Positions 8,013 through 15,587 of a DNA stretch of 64,000 nt are shown here, piece after piece. A program made the translations under genes and the position numbers. Position 1 is the stretch's first letter. Each line of letters opens with the position of its first letter. Source of the DNA: Wenzhouxiangella sediminis (GTDB lineage: Bacteria > Pseudomonadota > Gammaproteobacteria > Xanthomonadales > Wenzhouxiangellaceae); assembly GCF_003410055.1 (NCBI RefSeq), contig NZ_QUZK01000042.1, positions 1 to 64,000 of the forward strand, read 5' to 3'. Under the pieces are notes generated by a model that saw only the letters and a program-made list of their open reading frames with translations, was not told the origin of the DNA and searched no databases.

Positions 8013-10790
8013 CTAACGAGAGACCGGGGAGCGCTTTATGACGCCATCAAAACGCTCGCGCAGCGTTTCGAGCTCCTCGCTGCCGGCCTGGAGCCAGCTT
8101 TCGATGTTTCGGGCAAGCATCTCGGCTTGCTGGGTCTCGCCCTTCTCGCGATACAGTTCGAGCAGCCGGATGGCTGACTCCACGCCGTCTGAACCGGGTG
8201 CGTCATCCATCTGGACGAGTTGGTCGACTTCTTCTTGTCGATGGGCCGCTTCGGCTTGCCGGTTACCGGCCTGTTGGTGGATGTCGGCGGCGAGGCGCAA
8301 CGTTTCCAGCCACGCGGGATCATTCGGTTCGAGGCTGTCGCGGCGGATGTCGAGCGCTGGCTGGAGAAGTTCCAGGGCCTTGTCGGGCTGGTCGGCTGCC
8401 AGGGCGGCCTCGGCGGCCATGTAGCGGGCGTTGAGTACGTCGCCGTGTTCCTCGCCGAGCAGGCGTTCGCGCCAGACGACGACCGGCTCCAGTTGCTCGA
8501 GCGCCTGTTGCGGCCGGTCGGTGCGCAGGTACAGGTCGGCCAGGTTCTGCATGGAGCTCAGGGTGAGCGGGCTGTGCGGTCCCCAGGCCTCGCGGGTGAA
8601 GCGCAGGATGTCTTGCATCATGGCGGTGGCTTCGTCGAAGCGTTCGACGTCCATGAGCGTGACGGCCATGTTGTTCATGACCTTGAGCGTTGAATCGTGG
8701 CGGCGGCCGTAGTGGCCGGCGAGGATGTCGTAGACCTCGCGCTGGACTTCCAGGGCTTCTTCCGAGCGGCCCAGGTAGCTCAGCGCCGCGCCGACGTTGA
8801 GCTGGGCGCTGTAGTAGGAGTCTTCCCAGGGTTCGAAGTGGCCGCGGGCGCGTTCGACGGCGGCGCGGAAGTGGGGCAGGGATTCCTCGATGCGCCCGGA
8901 CAGGGCGTGGACGTAGCCCAGGGTGTTGATGGCGCGCACGGTGTCGGCGTGGTGCGGGCCCAGTTCTTCTTCGGCGCGCTCGATGTTCTCTTGCGCGATT
9001 TCGAGTGCGCGCTCGTTCTCGCCGGTTCGCACCAGGTGGTTGGCCAGGCTGTCGAAGGCGGCGTGGCGTACGCGCAGCTGGTCGGGGTTGTCGGGGTCGA
9101 GGTTGTCCAGGATGGCGTCGAGCTGGGCGCGGGCGGCCTCGTTTTCGGCCTGGCGCGAGAGCAGGCGGTAGTACTGGCGGCGTGCTTCCAGCGTGTCGGT
9201 GGCGCCGGGGCCCAAGGCCTCGACGCGCAGGTCGACGACGCGCTCGGCCAGGGGCAGGGCGTTTTCGACCATGCCGGCGTTGAAGTAGATGTCGCGCAGG
9301 GTCTCGAACAGGGCGGCCTGCAGGCGCGGCTCGTCGGCAAAGTCGGCTTCGATGTTGTCGATGGCGCGCTGCATCATGAATTCGTCGAGCAGGTCCTGCG
9401 CCAGGTCGGTGGGGTTGATCTGGCCGACGGCGACTTCGAAGGCCTCGATACCGGCTTCGACCGTTGCCTCGTCGGCATCGTGGGCGAAGGACTGCGCGTG
9501 CTGCTCCCGCAGGCGGTCGACGAAGCTCTGGCCGAGCTCGCGCGGCTGCAGGTCGCCGAGCATGGATTGCTGGAAATCGACCATACGTTCGAGTTGGGCC
9601 GACCGGGCCTCGGCAATCTGTTGTTGTTCGCGCGCTTCAGTCATGCCCCGGATGGCCAGGGTGAGCCCGGCGGCCAGGGAGACGGCGACCAGGCTGGCGG
9701 CGGTGACCGTCAGGGCGTTGCGCTGGACGAAACGGTGCGCAAAGTACCAACGCCCGCCTTCGACCGCGCGCACCGGCTGGCGGTCGAGATGGCGACGCAC
9801 GTCGTCGGCCAGTTCCGGCACGCTCGCGTAGCGCTGGTCGGGATCATGGGCCACGGCCCGGGCCGTGATGGCATCGAGGTCGCCCTTGAGCCGGCGCAGC
9901 AGCTGTGCCGGGGTGGTGCGGCGTCGCTCGGCCGCGCGCTCGAGATCGGCCCGGTCGGACTCGAGCAGCCGCGAGGGGACGGGCGCGGGGTGCAATTGAG
10001 CCAGCTGCTCGCGGATGACGCGGGTGTCGGTCTTGTCGAACAGGCGCGATGGATAGGGCCGGCAGTCGGTGAGCAGTTCGCACAGGATCACGCCCAGGGA
10101 GTAGACGTCAGCGCGCATGTCGATGCCGGCGGTCTCGTCGAACAGCTCGGGGCTCATGTAGTGCGGCGTGCCGGTGGTGCCCTGGTGGCGGCGCTCGCTG
10201 GCCGAGCTCTCGGTCACTGCAATACCGAAATCGATGATTTTCGGCCGCGGCACGTCGTCGACCAGCGAGACGAGGATGTTGGCCGGTTTGAGGTCGCGGT
10301 GGACCAGGCCCTTCTGATGGGCGTGCGACACGCCCCGGCAGATGCGCACGAACAGTTCGAGGCGTTCGCGCAGGTCCAGGCGGTGCTTGGTGCAGAACTC
10401 GGTCAGCGTTTCCCCGGGCACGTACTCCATGGCGAAGTAGGGATAGCCGTCGGGGTTGGTGCCGGCCTCGAAGATCTGCGCGATGGCGGGGTGGTTCATC
10501 TGCGCCATGGCCTGGCGCTCGACCAGGAAGCGGACCTCGCTCGTCGCGCTGCGGATCTTCTGCTGGATCAGCTTGACGGCGACCATTCGCTCGACCGGCT
10601 CGAGCTGCTGGGCGAGGAAGACCTGGCCCATGCCGCCGCTGCCGAGTTTCTCGACCACGCGATAGCCGGGCAGCTTCAGTTCGTCGTCGGGGGCGACGGA
10701 TCGGGACGAGTGGGGTGACTTCTCGTCGAGGGCGCGCGTGGCGTCGTCGTCGACCCGGGTACGATCATCGTTGCGTCGATCTTCGCTCAT
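8013..10790 (-). CDS. Membrane-anchored Ser/Thr protein kinase with C-terminal TPR-like repeats
   Basis: From the ATG at 10790 this is a 925-residue Hanks-type kinase. The glycine loop GSGGMGQV is at 50-57, the beta-3 lysine is K73, the catalytic loop HRDLKPAN starts at 164, DFG is at 187-189 and the APE-like SPE is near 213. A transmembrane helix lies at about 359-380. The rest is helical repeats of TPR type, presumably periplasmic and used to bind ligands or partners. All catalytic residues are present. It is divergent from the 11020 gene, with 229 bp between them. A start 64 codons upstream is possible but has no kinase-family sequence. Confidence 0.93.
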   Translation of the reverse strand: MSEDRRNDDRTRVDDDATRALDEKSPHSSRSVAPDDELKLPGYRVVEKLGSGGMGQVFLAQQLEPVERMVAVKLIQQKIRSATSEVRFLVERQAMAQMNHPAIAQIFEAGTNPDGYPYFAMEYVPGETLTEFCTKHRLDLRERLELFVRICRGVSHAHQKGLVHRDLKPANILVSLVDDVPRPKIIDFGIAVTESSASERRHQGTTGTPHYMSPELFDETAGIDMRADVYSLGVILCELLTDCRPYPSRLFDKTDTRVIREQLAQLHPAPVPSRLLESDRADLERAAERRRTTPAQLLRRLKGDLDAITARAVAHDPDQRYASVPELADDVRRHLDRQPVRAVEGGRWYFAHRFVQRNALTVTAASLVAVSLAAGLTLAIRGMTEAREQQQIAEARSAQLERMVDFQQSMLGDLQPRELGQSFVDRLREQHAQSFAHDADEATVEAGIEAFEVAVGQINPTDLAQDLLDEFMMQRAIDNIEADFADEPRLQAALFETLRDIYFNAGMVENALPLAERVVDLRVEALGPGATDTLEARRQYYRLLSRQAENEAARAQLDAILDNLDPDNPDQLRVRHAAFDSLANHLVRTGENERALEIAQENIERAEEELGPHHADTVRAINTLGYVHALSGRIEESLPHFRAAVERARGHFEPWEDSYYSAQLNVGAALSYLGRSEEALEVQREVYDILAGHYGRRHDSTLKVMNNMAVTLMDVERFDEATAMMQDILRFTREAWGPHSPLTLSSMQNLADLYLRTDRPQQALEQLEPVVVWRERLLGEEHGDVLNARYMAAEAALAADQPDKALELLQPALDIRRDSLEPNDPAWLETLRLAADIHQQAGNRQAEAAHRQEEVDQLVQMDDAPGSDGVESAIRLLELYREKGETQQAEMLARNIESWLQAGSEELETLRERFDGVIKRSPVSR

Positions 10791-11019
10791 CGCGATGCCT
10801 TGTTCGGGGCGCTGTCGGTCGTCGTGCGTGCGACCATTATGCAACAGCGGCTTGCCACGGCCGAAGCCCCGAGAATCCCGCGACGCCGGGTTCGACGCGG
10901 CCACTGTCGCATTGCTGTCTGGTGCCAGGATTGCGTCATGGCGGCTTTCTGACGTCGCGGGAGCGCCTGCGCGGCGTTTCAATGGGCCTCGTTGTCAATC
11001 ATGGAATGAGAGGCAGAAC

Positions 11020-11484
11020 ATGAGCCAGCAAGACACCGACACCGACGCGCCCAACGGCGGCGAGCGAATCGAGACCGGATTGCGCAAGGGCATCCGCGCG
11101 TACTTCGATGTCGACGACATCACGATCGGCTTCTGGGGCTCGACCTGGAGCGGCCGGGAAATCGTCACGGTCGAAGACCGCGAGGTCTCGCGCAGTCGCA
11201 ACATGCGCTTCGTGTCCGAACACGAATTCAGCCATGCGGGCGTCGATTACCGAATCGTCTTTCGCGTGCTGTCGTTGTGGCGCGGGGAAGTGCGCATCGA
11301 GCTCTACCGCAACGGTGAGCTGATCGACAGCGACCAGGCCAGCAACAGCCAGCTGGGCATCGACCCGAAGACGGGGGAGTTCAGCTGGCGGCGCCTGGCG
11401 TGGAAGCTCGCGCCCTTCTTCTTGGTTGGTATGGTCGCCGGTGCGGCGGGCGCCTTCCTGATCGACCTGCTCACGGGGGGCTGA
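11020..11484 (+). CDS. Hypothetical protein with a C-terminal membrane anchor
   Basis: This 154-residue protein begins MSQQDTDTDAP, has a mainly beta-type soluble part, and ends in one hydrophobic helix (about residues 128-150) rich in Gly and Ala. It is probably tail-anchored with its bulk in the cytoplasm. GAGAGG lies 6-11 bp before the ATG. One base separates its stop from the start of the XRE gene, so the two are translationally coupled. I do not recognise the family. Confidence 0.75.
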   Translation: MSQQDTDTDAPNGGERIETGLRKGIRAYFDVDDITIGFWGSTWSGREIVTVEDREVSRSRNMRFVSEHEFSHAGVDYRIVFRVLSLWRGEVRIELYRNGELIDSDQASNSQLGIDPKTGEFSWRRLAWKLAPFFLVGMVAGAAGAFLIDLLTGG

Positions 11485-11485
11485 G

Positions 11486-11806
11486 ATGGAGATCAACGCC
11501 GATACCGTCCGCCACGAGCGCCAGCGGCGCGGCTGGACCCAGCAGCACCTGGCCGACGCGGCCGGCTGCAGCCTGCGCACGGTGCAGCGCATTGAAAAGC
11601 AGGGCCTGGCGTCGAACGAAAGCGTCAGCGCCCTGTGCGCGGTCTTCGAGATCGAGCGCGAGCGCTTGCTGGCCGGCGCCGGTCGGTCTTCGTCGAGCGG
11701 CGGCGAGCGCCGGGTGGGCCCGCTGATCGCCGCGGCGGCCGCCGCCGGCGCCGGGATCGGCGCGGCGATCACCTGGCTGGCCATGAGCCTGGGCGGTGCC
11801 GCATGA
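11486..11806 (+). CDS. XRE-family HTH regulator with C-terminal membrane segment
   Basis: Residues 8-60 form a lambda-repressor-type helix-turn-helix (RQRRGWTQQHLADAAGCSLR and following). After a Ser/Gly linker, residues 78-100 form a Gly/Ala-rich hydrophobic helix, so this 106-residue regulator is probably tethered to the inner membrane. It sits between two membrane-protein genes: 1 bp after the first and overlapping a possible ATGATG start of the DUF2207 gene. This suggests a small membrane-associated regulatory unit. The target is unknown. Confidence 0.85.
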   Translation: MEINADTVRHERQRRGWTQQHLADAAGCSLRTVQRIEKQGLASNESVSALCAVFEIERERLLAGAGRSSSSGGERRVGPLIAAAAAAGAGIGAAITWLAMSLGGAA

Positions 11807-11844
11807 TGGGTCCGGACAACGGAGTTGTATCGGGAGGTATTCGA

Positions 11845-13464
11845 ATGGTAGCCATTCATCGCGCTTTGGGCATCGGATTGATCGGCTGCGCCCTGGTCGT
11901 GGGCCTGCTGGCCGCCCCGGCCGTGCTGGGCCACGAATCCGGGCCGGAGTTCATCGACTCGTTCGACACGACGCTCGAGGTTCGCGAGGGCGGCGCGCTG
12001 GCGGTGAACCATGTCATCGACGTGCATCCGCACGGCGAGGAGATTCGCCGCGGCGTGTTCTTCGAGTTGCCGGAGGATGTCGGCCCCCTGACGGAGTTTT
12101 CGGCGACGCTCGGCGGCGAGCCCATCGAGCTCGAGTTCGACGACGGCGCGGTCATCGTGGCTGCCGCCGAGCCGCTGGCGACCCATCAATCCCATCGCTT
12201 CGTGCTGCGCTACCGGGCCGACGCGCCCTGGTGGCGCCAATCCTCCGGCACGGCGCGTTTGCGCTGGGAGCCGGTGATCGAGCAGTTCGAGCTGGCCTGG
12301 CGCGATGCGGAGGTGCGCATCGCATGGGCCGAGAGCCTCGGCGAGCCGCAGTGGCCGGCCGGCGGTGCGGTCGACGGCGGGACCTGGACGCGCACGCTGC
12401 GCGGCCCGCTCCACGGCGAAGACGCCGATGCCGCCATCGAGCGCATCGAGCTGCGCGCACAGGCTTCTGAGATTGAGTCCGGGGCGCTGCGCTACTACGG
12501 CACGGACTGGCCCTGGCGGCTGCTGCTGGCGGTCGGCATCCTGGGCCTGCTGGGCTTCCTGCACACGGCCTGGCGGGCGGTCGGCCGCGATCCCGATCTG
12601 GGCACGATCGCCTCGCGCAACGCCGCGCCGGAAGGCCTTTCGCCGGCGGCGGCGCGCTTCGTCGAGCGCATGGGTTTCGACGAAACAAATTTCGTCGCCG
12701 CGCTGGTTTCCCTGCGCGTCAAGCAGGCGGTCGAGCTGACCGTCGACGAGGACAACGATCGCCTGCTGCTGGACAAGCGGCCCCGTCCTGCTTCCGATCT
12801 GTCGCCCGGCGAGCGCGCCATGATGGCGGCCTTGTTCGAGGGCGAGGAGCACGTCGAATTCGGCCCCGGCGACAAGCGCGCCATGCAGGCCTCGTCCGCC
12901 CTGAAGAAGACCCTGGGCGAGGAGCATCGCGGCCGGCACTTCGTGACCAACGCTTCCCAGCGGGCCTGGGGCATCGCGCTGGGGGTGATGCTGCTCTGCT
13001 TCGCCGTCGTGGCGGTCGTGGTTCAGGCAAGCGACGCGATCACGCCCGATCCCTGGGTGATTGCCCTGGGCATTGCCGCGGCGGCGGCCGGCCTGTTTGC
13101 GCCGCTGATCTACTTCGAGCTGTTCAAGGCACCGACGAGAGCGGGCGCCGAGGCCAAGCGCCAGATCGCCGGTCTCAAGCGCTATTTCGAAGACGACCGC
13201 GCGCCGGTGAGCGACGCCAGGCATTTCATTGCCTTGTTGCCCTACGCCGTCGCCCTCGACTGCGAGGAAGCCTGGCGCGATCGCTTCGAAGGCGAGGACG
13301 AGTCCGGCCTGGATGCCGACACCGCCGAGGTGCTGGCCTGGTACCGCGAGTTCCAGCGCCGCCACGAGCAGATCGGCGCCATCATTCCGATCATCGCCGG
13401 GGCGACGGCGGCCAACACGGCCGCCACCGCGAGTGCCGGCGGGGCCTCGGCCGGCGGCGTCTGA
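11845..13464 (+). CDS. DUF2207 domain membrane protein
   Basis: This 539-residue protein has a signal peptide (about 1-31, hydrophobic run GLIGCALVVGLLAAPAV), a periplasmic beta-rich DUF2207 domain that includes the family's early DVHPHGEEIRRG region, a TM helix at about 220-240, a cytoplasmic region, two TM helices at about 375-430, and a short tail ending in Gly/Ala repeats. DUF2207 proteins (such as YciQ) have no settled function. The start at 11845 is chosen because GGGAGG precedes it by 8 bp and gives a good signal peptide. An ATG pair at 11803/11806 overlaps the XRE stop and would add 13-14 residues. Confidence 0.88.
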   Translation: MVAIHRALGIGLIGCALVVGLLAAPAVLGHESGPEFIDSFDTTLEVREGGALAVNHVIDVHPHGEEIRRGVFFELPEDVGPLTEFSATLGGEPIELEFDDGAVIVAAAEPLATHQSHRFVLRYRADAPWWRQSSGTARLRWEPVIEQFELAWRDAEVRIAWAESLGEPQWPAGGAVDGGTWTRTLRGPLHGEDADAAIERIELRAQASEIESGALRYYGTDWPWRLLLAVGILGLLGFLHTAWRAVGRDPDLGTIASRNAAPEGLSPAAARFVERMGFDETNFVAALVSLRVKQAVELTVDEDNDRLLLDKRPRPASDLSPGERAMMAALFEGEEHVEFGPGDKRAMQASSALKKTLGEEHRGRHFVTNASQRAWGIALGVMLLCFAVVAVVVQASDAITPDPWVIALGIAAAAAGLFAPLIYFELFKAPTRAGAEAKRQIAGLKRYFEDDRAPVSDARHFIALLPYAVALDCEEAWRDRFEGEDESGLDADTAEVLAWYREFQRRHEQIGAIIPIIAGATAANTAATASAGGASAGGV

Positions 13465-13473
13465 TCGCTGCGC

Positions 13474-15423
13474 TCAGTCGCGGCTTTCCGGTCGCCTGGG
13501 ATCGGGAATCACGGCGAGCATCAGCGCCATCGCGAGGATGGCGAAAACCAGCACGGCTCTGCCGACGGCGTTCATGGTGGGCACGGCAACCGGCGAGACG
13601 CTGCCGCGAATGCAGGCCGCGGCGCTGGCTGCCTGATCCAGGAAACCCGTAAAGTCCACCGATCCCGCGCCGCCGTTGGCCGAGTCGATCACCGCATCGC
13701 CGGTTCCGCCGCTGTTGCCGGGATGCGTCGGGCCGGAGGCATCGCCCCAGTAATTGTTCCGGGCCGACAGGGCCGTGCCCTGCGCGAGCTCCGCACCGGT
13801 CGTGGTGTTGCCGGTGAAGTCGGAGCAGGTCAGTCGCGCCTGCGCGCCGCTTTCGACGATGAATCGCGCTCCGGTGCCGTTGCCGTCGAACCGGGCGGTC
13901 TCGACCACGAGCTGGTTGACGACCGTGGGCGCCAGGCCGACCGGGCTGCCGCTGACTTCCAGGTCCCGAAACGTGCCGAAGCCGAGCTGCGGCAGCGCGA
14001 GCCCGGTGCCGGTGTTGTTGGTCACGAAGGCTTCGTTGATGTCCAGGTCGACCGGGCTGGCGGCGTCGATGCGGATGCCGTCGAGGTTGCCGTCGAACTG
14101 GCTGCCGATCAGCTCATACTGGCTGGCGCCGCCGTTCTGAGCGTTGGTCAGCAGCAGCCCCGCCGCCGGATTGTCGTCGGCCTGCAGGTCGTCGAGCACG
14201 GCCGCGTTGGCGCTTACCAGGATGCCCGAGCCCTGCAGGGGAGGATTCGGCGGAATGGGCAGGCTCTGGCTTCCGACCACGCGTTGCAGGTCGGCGGTAT
14301 CGGCGATGACGATCACCCCGTTGAGGTTGTCGAGGGCCTCGGCGTCGTCGAGATCGACGGAGACGGCCTGGAGCACGATGCCGGGGCCGGCGTTGTCGTA
14401 GGCGTTCACGCCGTCGAGCTGCGCACTGCCGGTCGACGAGGCAACGCCGATACCGGCCAGGCCGTTGTTGATGGCCTCGAGATTCTGCGCGAACAGCGTC
14501 CCGACGGCGCCGCCTCGCGGCGAGGGCGGCGGGAGTTCTTCGAACGGTGAGGTCGCCTGCCATGCCAGTCCTTCGAGCCCGAACCGGCGGGTGACCAGCA
14601 TGCAGTCGTCGGGGCCGAAAAAGATCGTCAGGCCGTTGGAGAAATTGTTGACGGCGGATGCATTGCGAACGTCGGCGTGGGTGCAGGCGTAGAGCTGCGC
14701 GCCGGTGTCGTTGTTCGGTGCCGACAGGCCGTCGAGCGTCAGCTCACCGGTGACGTAGAGTGCGACGCCGACGTCGTTGTTTCGGAGTCCGGTCAGGTCG
14801 ATCCCCACGAGGTTGCCGTCCACGGCCAGCGAGATCCCCGAGGCGTCGTTGGTGACCGCCTCGACGCGCGCCAGGTCGGCATCGCCCGTCACTTGCCCGA
14901 CCAGGCCAGACGAGGCCGCGCCGCTCGCCCTGATGTCCTCGGTAATGAGGTCTCCGACGATCGACACGCCGACGGCGGCGCTGTCGGGGGACGTGACGGT
15001 CAGGCCGCGCAGCGCCACGTCGCCGGTGAACGGACCCATCAGGCCGCTGTTGATTCCCGTGCCGGTGCCCGGGCCGCCGGATGCGGCCGGGTCGATGTTC
15101 ACGCCCGAAGTGGCCGGCTGGCCCGCCGCGTCGACGGCCTGCAGCGCGATGTCGCCCGGACTGCCGGCGATGGCCGAGCCCATGGTGCCCAGGGTGACGC
15201 TTTCGGCATACAGGCCCGGGAAGATCAGCACCTCGGCGGGTGCCGGACCGGCGTTGTCGACGGCTTCCTGGATGGTGGCGAAGCAGGGCGAGTTGCCGGC
15301 GCAGTTGAGGTTGGGGTCGGCGTGGACGGGGCTTGCCGCGAGGCTGCTCGCCGCCGGCCAGGCCGAAAGAACCAGCATGGCGGCGGCGGAAATCGAGCGA
15401 ATACGGGGCATGAGTTCGGGCAT
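13474..15423 (-). CDS. Secreted right-handed beta-helix protein with IPTL-CTERM-like sorting tail
   Basis: The product (about 649 residues) has a signal peptide (SISAAAMLVLSAWPAASSLA), then NosD/PbH1-type parallel beta-helix coils, seen as recurring short G-x-x-V/L and NN.GTG patterns. The C-terminus reads VPTMNAVGRA, then a hydrophobic helix and a basic RR cluster, the layout of IPTL-CTERM sorting signals. It is therefore probably exported and then processed or anchored at the envelope by a dedicated sorting system, whose enzyme is not in the window. The start could be 15423 or 15411; neither has a strong ribosome binding site. It is convergent with the DUF2207 gene 9 bp away. Confidence 0.8.
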   Translation of the reverse strand: MPELMPRIRSISAAAMLVLSAWPAASSLAASPVHADPNLNCAGNSPCFATIQEAVDNAGPAPAEVLIFPGLYAESVTLGTMGSAIAGSPGDIALQAVDAAGQPATSGVNIDPAASGGPGTGTGINSGLMGPFTGDVALRGLTVTSPDSAAVGVSIVGDLITEDIRASGAASSGLVGQVTGDADLARVEAVTNDASGISLAVDGNLVGIDLTGLRNNDVGVALYVTGELTLDGLSAPNNDTGAQLYACTHADVRNASAVNNFSNGLTIFFGPDDCMLVTRRFGLEGLAWQATSPFEELPPPSPRGGAVGTLFAQNLEAINNGLAGIGVASSTGSAQLDGVNAYDNAGPGIVLQAVSVDLDDAEALDNLNGVIVIADTADLQRVVGSQSLPIPPNPPLQGSGILVSANAAVLDDLQADDNPAAGLLLTNAQNGGASQYELIGSQFDGNLDGIRIDAASPVDLDINEAFVTNNTGTGLALPQLGFGTFRDLEVSGSPVGLAPTVVNQLVVETARFDGNGTGARFIVESGAQARLTCSDFTGNTTTGAELAQGTALSARNNYWGDASGPTHPGNSGGTGDAVIDSANGGAGSVDFTGFLDQAASAAACIRGSVSPVAVPTMNAVGRAVLVFAILAMALMLAVIPDPRRPESRD

Positions 15424-15587
15424 GATGGCAGGCAATCGTGTGTCGACTACTGCATCAATGCCGAAGGACGGCACGAGCGCACACTGCAGCGGGATCGCCC
15501 GCGGCGATGTCTCGATTCCGGCCCGAAACACGTTAGATCAACAGAAAAACCTGCCGAGTATCCACGCAACCCGACTACGGAGCTGAC

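Noticed and set aside
8697-10718. 673-codon open frame antisense to the Ser/Thr kinase
   Set aside because: The opposite strand has all kinase motifs; this frame is a GC-driven shadow rich in Gly, Val, Ala and Gln.
10999-13365. 788-codon open frame antisense to the XRE and DUF2207 genes
   Set aside because: It spans three well-supported plus-strand genes and has no domain sequence.
15494-15508. Short palindrome ATCGCC-CGC-GGCGAT upstream of the VWA gene
   Set aside because: Such short GC-rich palindromes are expected by chance at this base composition, and nothing else marks it as a site.
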